NCBI GenBank assembly: GCA_023453665.1
Contig: JAEXTA010000046.1
Span: 1-9,798, forward strand
Origin: Bacteroidota bacterium
GTDB lineage: Bacteria > Bacteroidota > Ignavibacteria > Ignavibacteriales > Ignavibacteriaceae
Direction of reading: 5' to 3'
DNA length: 9,798 bases
Position 1 is the stretch's first letter. The number at the start of each line of letters is the position of its first letter. Under the pieces are notes generated by a model. The model was not told the origin of the DNA. It saw nothing but the letters and a program-made list of their open reading frames with translations, and did not search any database. Positions 6,667 through 9,798 of this stretch are shown here, piece after piece. A program made the translations under genes and the position numbers.

Positions 6667-7635
6667 ATGAATAACACTGAAAAAATATTTGAACTCCTTC
6701 AAAAGAAGGAACTAAATAAAGATGAAAATGCTTTACTTCAACAGATAATTTCATCGGATGAAGAAGCTAAATCATTTTATAAGACATATTTAAAAACCGG
6801 CGAAGTTGTTAAAAAAATATCACATCCGGATTTAAATGAATTAGCCGAATACGTTTTATACAAAAACAGTGACAGGAAATCCAATTCCGAAATTGTTTCA
6901 AGAGTGCCTGAAATTGAAAATCATTTGAGAAGATGTGAAGAATGTTCTGAAGAATTAAAGTTTCTTAACGCAGAATATTCAGACGTTGATCAGTTCATTA
7001 CAGCCGAAATGAATGAAGGCACAAAACAAAGTACAGCCAAATCAGAACAAGCGCTTCAGACACATAAAAAATTTTCTTTTTTCCGGTATGCTTACCTGTC
7101 TGCGACGGCAGTTGTACTGATCTACTTTGGATTATTTTTAGCATCAGGAAGTTTTACATCAACATCAAAACAATTAGCTGCACTTGAGAGCGATACTGAC
7201 TATTATGTTACCCGTGGAAGACTGACTGATTATTTCCAGGAAAGTTTAAAATCACTTGAAGCGGGTGATTTTAAATCTGCCATCAGCAGTTTAAAGGCTG
7301 ACATTTCTGCAAACCCTGATGATGAAACAGTTTTTTATTCTTATTACATACTCGGACTTGCGTATCTTGAAACAGCAGGCACAAAAGTGGTCGGACTTTT
7401 CCCCTCTTACGATTCTGAGCTTGCAAATGAAGGAAGAACCGCTTTGTTAACATCAATAGAAAAAAACAATTCCGGCAAATATCCAAACATCACTTTAAAT
7501 GCTTACTATTATGCAGCTAAAGCATGCCTGATGACAGATGATATTGATAACGCCAGGAAGTATTTGAAAACAGTTATTGAGAAAAAAGGAAGTAAGATGA
7601 ATGAAGCTCAGAAAATATTATCTGAACTGGAGTAG
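6667..7635 (+). CDS. Transmembrane zinc-finger-type anti-sigma factor with TPR-like outer domain
   Basis: 322 residues. The N-terminal part (1-~135) contains HPDLNELAEYVLYKN followed by IENHLRRCEECSEEL, in which H86, C90 and C93 form the H-x3-C-x2-C motif of zinc-associated anti-sigma (ZAS) domains, which hold ECF sigma factors inactive in the cytoplasm. One membrane helix follows at ~140-160 (YAYLSATAVVLIYFGLFLAS), preceded by basic residues, which places the N-terminus inside. The remaining ~160 residues are TPR-like (ESLKSLEAGDFKSAISSLKADISANP, FYSYYILGLAYLETAGT, AYYYAAKACLMTDDIDNARKYLKTVI) and would face the periplasm, suited to protein contact. It lies directly between the sigma factor (55 bases upstream) and the exported TPR protein (10 bases downstream), so the three are probably one unit. 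Pairing with this sigma factor is inferred from position and motif. Confidence 0.85.
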   Translation: MNNTEKIFELLQKKELNKDENALLQQIISSDEEAKSFYKTYLKTGEVVKKISHPDLNELAEYVLYKNSDRKSNSEIVSRVPEIENHLRRCEECSEELKFLNAEYSDVDQFITAEMNEGTKQSTAKSEQALQTHKKFSFFRYAYLSATAVVLIYFGLFLASGSFTSTSKQLAALESDTDYYVTRGRLTDYFQESLKSLEAGDFKSAISSLKADISANPDDETVFYSYYILGLAYLETAGTKVVGLFPSYDSELANEGRTALLTSIEKNNSGKYPNITLNAYYYAAKACLMTDDIDNARKYLKTVIEKKGSKMNEAQKILSELE

Positions 7636-7645
7636 AAAGTGTTAG

Positions 7646-9798
7646 ATGATCACACAAAAACTAATAATAGTTTTCGCTCTTCTGCTATCAGTTTTTCAGC
7701 CGGTACAGGAATTTTCTCATAACACCGGTAACTCTGGCAAAAATCTTCCGTCACATTCAATTCACATTGATTCAATTAAACAAAAGGTTCATTCGGCAGG
7801 CTGGTCACATCAGTCACTAAGGGAGTACGAGTATTATTTATTAAATCTTCCGCTTGAAAAAATTAATGGTGAAAAAGATTTTATTTATTCACTGAAGAAC
7901 GGCTTTGAACGCAGTCTCCTGTTTTCAATTATTGAGCGAAAAAGCGGTAACTACACTAATATGTTTGACTCTCTCTTTACTTACCTTGATTCTTCCATAA
8001 CATATTTGCCTTATTATGATCATCTTGTTTACTCAGCACAGGCAACAAACGGCCTTCGTTTGCTTGATGCTAAAATTGAAAATTCTGCTGCTGCCAGTAA
8101 AACATTTTTCCCTTACTTGCTATCGTTGATTTATTCTTCGCGGGGAGAAAATAAATCTGCGCTAAGTCAACTTGAAGACTTGGAAGTTTCATTGGAAAAT
8201 AATCCCGATGTACTTTTCCAGTATTTCAACATTTACAGGTACACCGGGGATTATGAAAAGGCTTATTCATATATAAAAAAGATTCGTGAAACTTATCGAA
8301 CGGATGAAGAGACTACATTTAAAGCTTTAATCGGTGAAGGGGCACTGATCTTTCTGTCAGGAAAAATTAAAGAAGCAGAAAAAATTTATAACAAAGCGCT
8401 TTTACTTTCACAGAAGAGTAATAGCATTTACTACAGAGCAAAAGCATTGATTGCTCTGGGTATATGCGATGATATGAACGCAAATTTAGATGATGCCAGG
8501 AAAAAATTTTCCGAAGCACTATTAATAGCACAAAATATAGGTGATGAAGAAACCCAGGCACTTGCATATTCTGAACTCGGAGTTTCATACTCTTATTCCA
8601 ATGATCTGATAGAAGCTAAAAATAATTACGAGTTAAGTTTTTCACTATATAAAAAGGTCGGCAACAAACAGCGGTTGTCCTTGCTGTCTGACAACATCGG
8701 GAAAATATATATATCAATTTATGACTATAAATCAGCACTAAAATATTATGAACAGGGACTGGAACTTGCAGGTGAAAATAAAAGAGCAAGAATACTAAAC
8801 CTTACAGGACTTGCCGATATTTACTCAAACATGTCTGATTATTCAAAAGCTTTAAAATATTATCGTGATGCCCGTGAACTTTCAAATGAGATAAAAGAAA
8901 TATCACTCGATGCAGAAATCGACAAAGGTCTTGGTGTATTAAATTATAATCTTAATAAGTATACCAATGCCCTTCAATATTTCTCTTCAGCATCAGGAAA
9001 CAGCCGGGAAGCAGGCAACATTTATCTTTCAGCTGACATTTCACAAAAGCTTGGATTAACATATCTGTATCTCGATAGCTTATCACTTGCCGAGAAGTAT
9101 CTAAATAAAGCATTAATATCTTCACGTGAGATCGGGGATCCATATACTGAAATTAATTCCGGATTATCACTTGCTTACCTTTTTACTATATCCGGGAAAT
9201 TAAATGACGGTATTGCGTTTCTGCACAAAGTACGAACTACCGCATCACAATATGGTTTTGAATATGAACTTGCTGAATGTGATTTATTAGAAGGTCAGAT
9301 ACAAAAAAGATCCGGTGATTTTAATGCAGCAATAAGCTCTTACAGGAATGCTTTAACAAGAGCTTCAAAAATAAGCGAAAAGAACCTGATGATAGAAGCC
9401 AATTACAGGCTTGCCATTGAATATGAAAAAGTAAATTTGAATGAACTTGCAGAATCTTATTATTCAAATGCAGTGAATATTATAAAAGATCGCTCACGAT
9501 CTTTATTTGAAGATGACGAAGTTCAGATATCTTATTTCTCCTCCAAGAGCGATGTATTTAATTCATTTGCAGAATTTTATCTGAACCGGAATAATTTCAG
9601 GAAAGCATTTGAACTTATTGAAAAGTCACGGTCGCGGAATACAATGCAGAACCTTTCCAATCTAAAACTTCAATCTGAAATTAAAGATGAAAATGTTCTA
9701 AAAAATATTTTTGAATATGACTGGATCATTAATTCAGGTTTATATGAATCCGGTCAGGCTGATTCTGTGCATACCTTATATGTTGATCTCATAAATAA
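7646..9798 (+). CDS. Exported TPR-repeat protein, probable TPR-CHAT protease; 3' end beyond window
   Basis: 717 codons are visible, open to the right edge. ATG 7646 begins a typical signal peptide or membrane anchor (MITQKLIIVFALLLSVFQPV). From about residue 190 to 640 there are many tetratricopeptide repeats, e.g. AEKIYNKALLLSQKS, LGICDDMNANLDDARKKFSEAL, IGKIYISIYDYKSALKYYEQGL, LADIYSNMSDYSKALKYYRDA, LGLTYLYLDSLSLAEKYLNKAL and SGDFNAAISSYRNALTRA. Residues ~641-672 (FAEFYLNRNNFRKAFELIEK, then SRSRNTMQNL) match the segment that in TPR-CHAT proteins directly precedes the caspase-like CHAT domain (compare 'AFEYAERSRARxLLDLL'). The CHAT His and Cys would lie further right and cannot be checked. 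If confirmed, this is an exported cysteine protease or a degenerate scaffold. It starts 10 bases after the anti-sigma stop, which implies co-transcription. A plain TPR protein without CHAT is the main alternative. Confidence 0.8.
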   Translation, partial: MITQKLIIVFALLLSVFQPVQEFSHNTGNSGKNLPSHSIHIDSIKQKVHSAGWSHQSLREYEYYLLNLPLEKINGEKDFIYSLKNGFERSLLFSIIERKSGNYTNMFDSLFTYLDSSITYLPYYDHLVYSAQATNGLRLLDAKIENSAAASKTFFPYLLSLIYSSRGENKSALSQLEDLEVSLENNPDVLFQYFNIYRYTGDYEKAYSYIKKIRETYRTDEETTFKALIGEGALIFLSGKIKEAEKIYNKALLLSQKSNSIYYRAKALIALGICDDMNANLDDARKKFSEALLIAQNIGDEETQALAYSELGVSYSYSNDLIEAKNNYELSFSLYKKVGNKQRLSLLSDNIGKIYISIYDYKSALKYYEQGLELAGENKRARILNLTGLADIYSNMSDYSKALKYYRDARELSNEIKEISLDAEIDKGLGVLNYNLNKYTNALQYFSSASGNSREAGNIYLSADISQKLGLTYLYLDSLSLAEKYLNKALISSREIGDPYTEINSGLSLAYLFTISGKLNDGIAFLHKVRTTASQYGFEYELAECDLLEGQIQKRSGDFNAAISSYRNALTRASKISEKNLMIEANYRLAIEYEKVNLNELAESYYSNAVNIIKDRSRSLFEDDEVQISYFSSKSDVFNSFAEFYLNRNNFRKAFELIEKSRSRNTMQNLSNLKLQSEIKDENVLKNIFEYDWIINSGLYESGQADSVHTLYVDLIN

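Noticed and set aside
7283..7486. Minus-strand reading frame of 67 codons
   Set aside because: It is antisense to the TPR-like part of the anti-sigma factor; no independent support.
8367..9143. Two minus-strand reading frames (8367-8588 and 8952-9143)
   Set aside because: Both are antisense to the long TPR protein, whose frame is open throughout and shows repeat periodicity.
6054..9798. Type III-E CRISPR (Craspase) locus
   Set aside because: TPR-CHAT plus sigma recalls it, but no CRISPR repeats, no gRAMP/Cas7-11 and no Csx30/31-like gene are visible, and the TPR protein carries an export signal.

Overview
The window is AT-rich bacterial DNA, almost fully coding. It most likely comes from the Bacteroidota/Chlorobi (FCB) side of the tree, and Ignavibacteria are a good guess. 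The clues are a C-terminal type IX secretion sorting domain of the 'YPNPFNPST' kind, an OmpA protein with thrombospondin type-3 repeats, and one convincing Bacteroidota-style promoter (TTTG-N19-TAATTTTG). No rRNA, tRNA or CRISPR array is visible. The taxonomic call is an inference from protein style.

Left part, all minus strand (positions 1-5987). In transcription order: a secreted, multi-domain beta-sandwich surface protein with a T9SS sorting domain; an OmpA-family outer-membrane/peptidoglycan protein with its own promoter; peptidase T (M20B); a small four-helix-bundle protein of the 23S rRNA intervening-sequence (IVP) family; and a U32-family protein cut by the left window edge. The four-helix-bundle gene is bracketed by imperfect inverted repeats and looks like a minimal insertion between pepT and the U32 gene. 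Its stop overlaps the U32 start (ATGA), and the first ~13 codons of the U32 gene read through its terminal repeat.

Right part, plus strand (6054-9798), divergent from the surface protein across a 66-bp AT-rich gap. It holds an ECF-like sigma factor with a TTG start, a membrane anti-sigma factor (cytoplasmic H-x3-C-x2-C zinc-finger-like motif, one TM helix, TPR-like outer domain), and a large TPR protein with a signal peptide. That protein ends, before the window edge, in the sequence that normally leads into a CHAT (caspase-like) protease domain.

The most interesting possibility is this second cluster. Sigma factor, transmembrane anti-sigma factor and exported TPR-(CHAT) protein are closely spaced and co-directional. 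This suggests signalling in which the TPR/CHAT protein senses something outside the cytoplasmic membrane and acts on the TPR-bearing outer part of the anti-sigma factor. It would be formally similar to the TPR-CHAT/Csx30/sigma relationship of type III-E CRISPR, but without CRISPR and on the other side of the membrane. The CHAT domain lies outside the window, so that part is a prediction.
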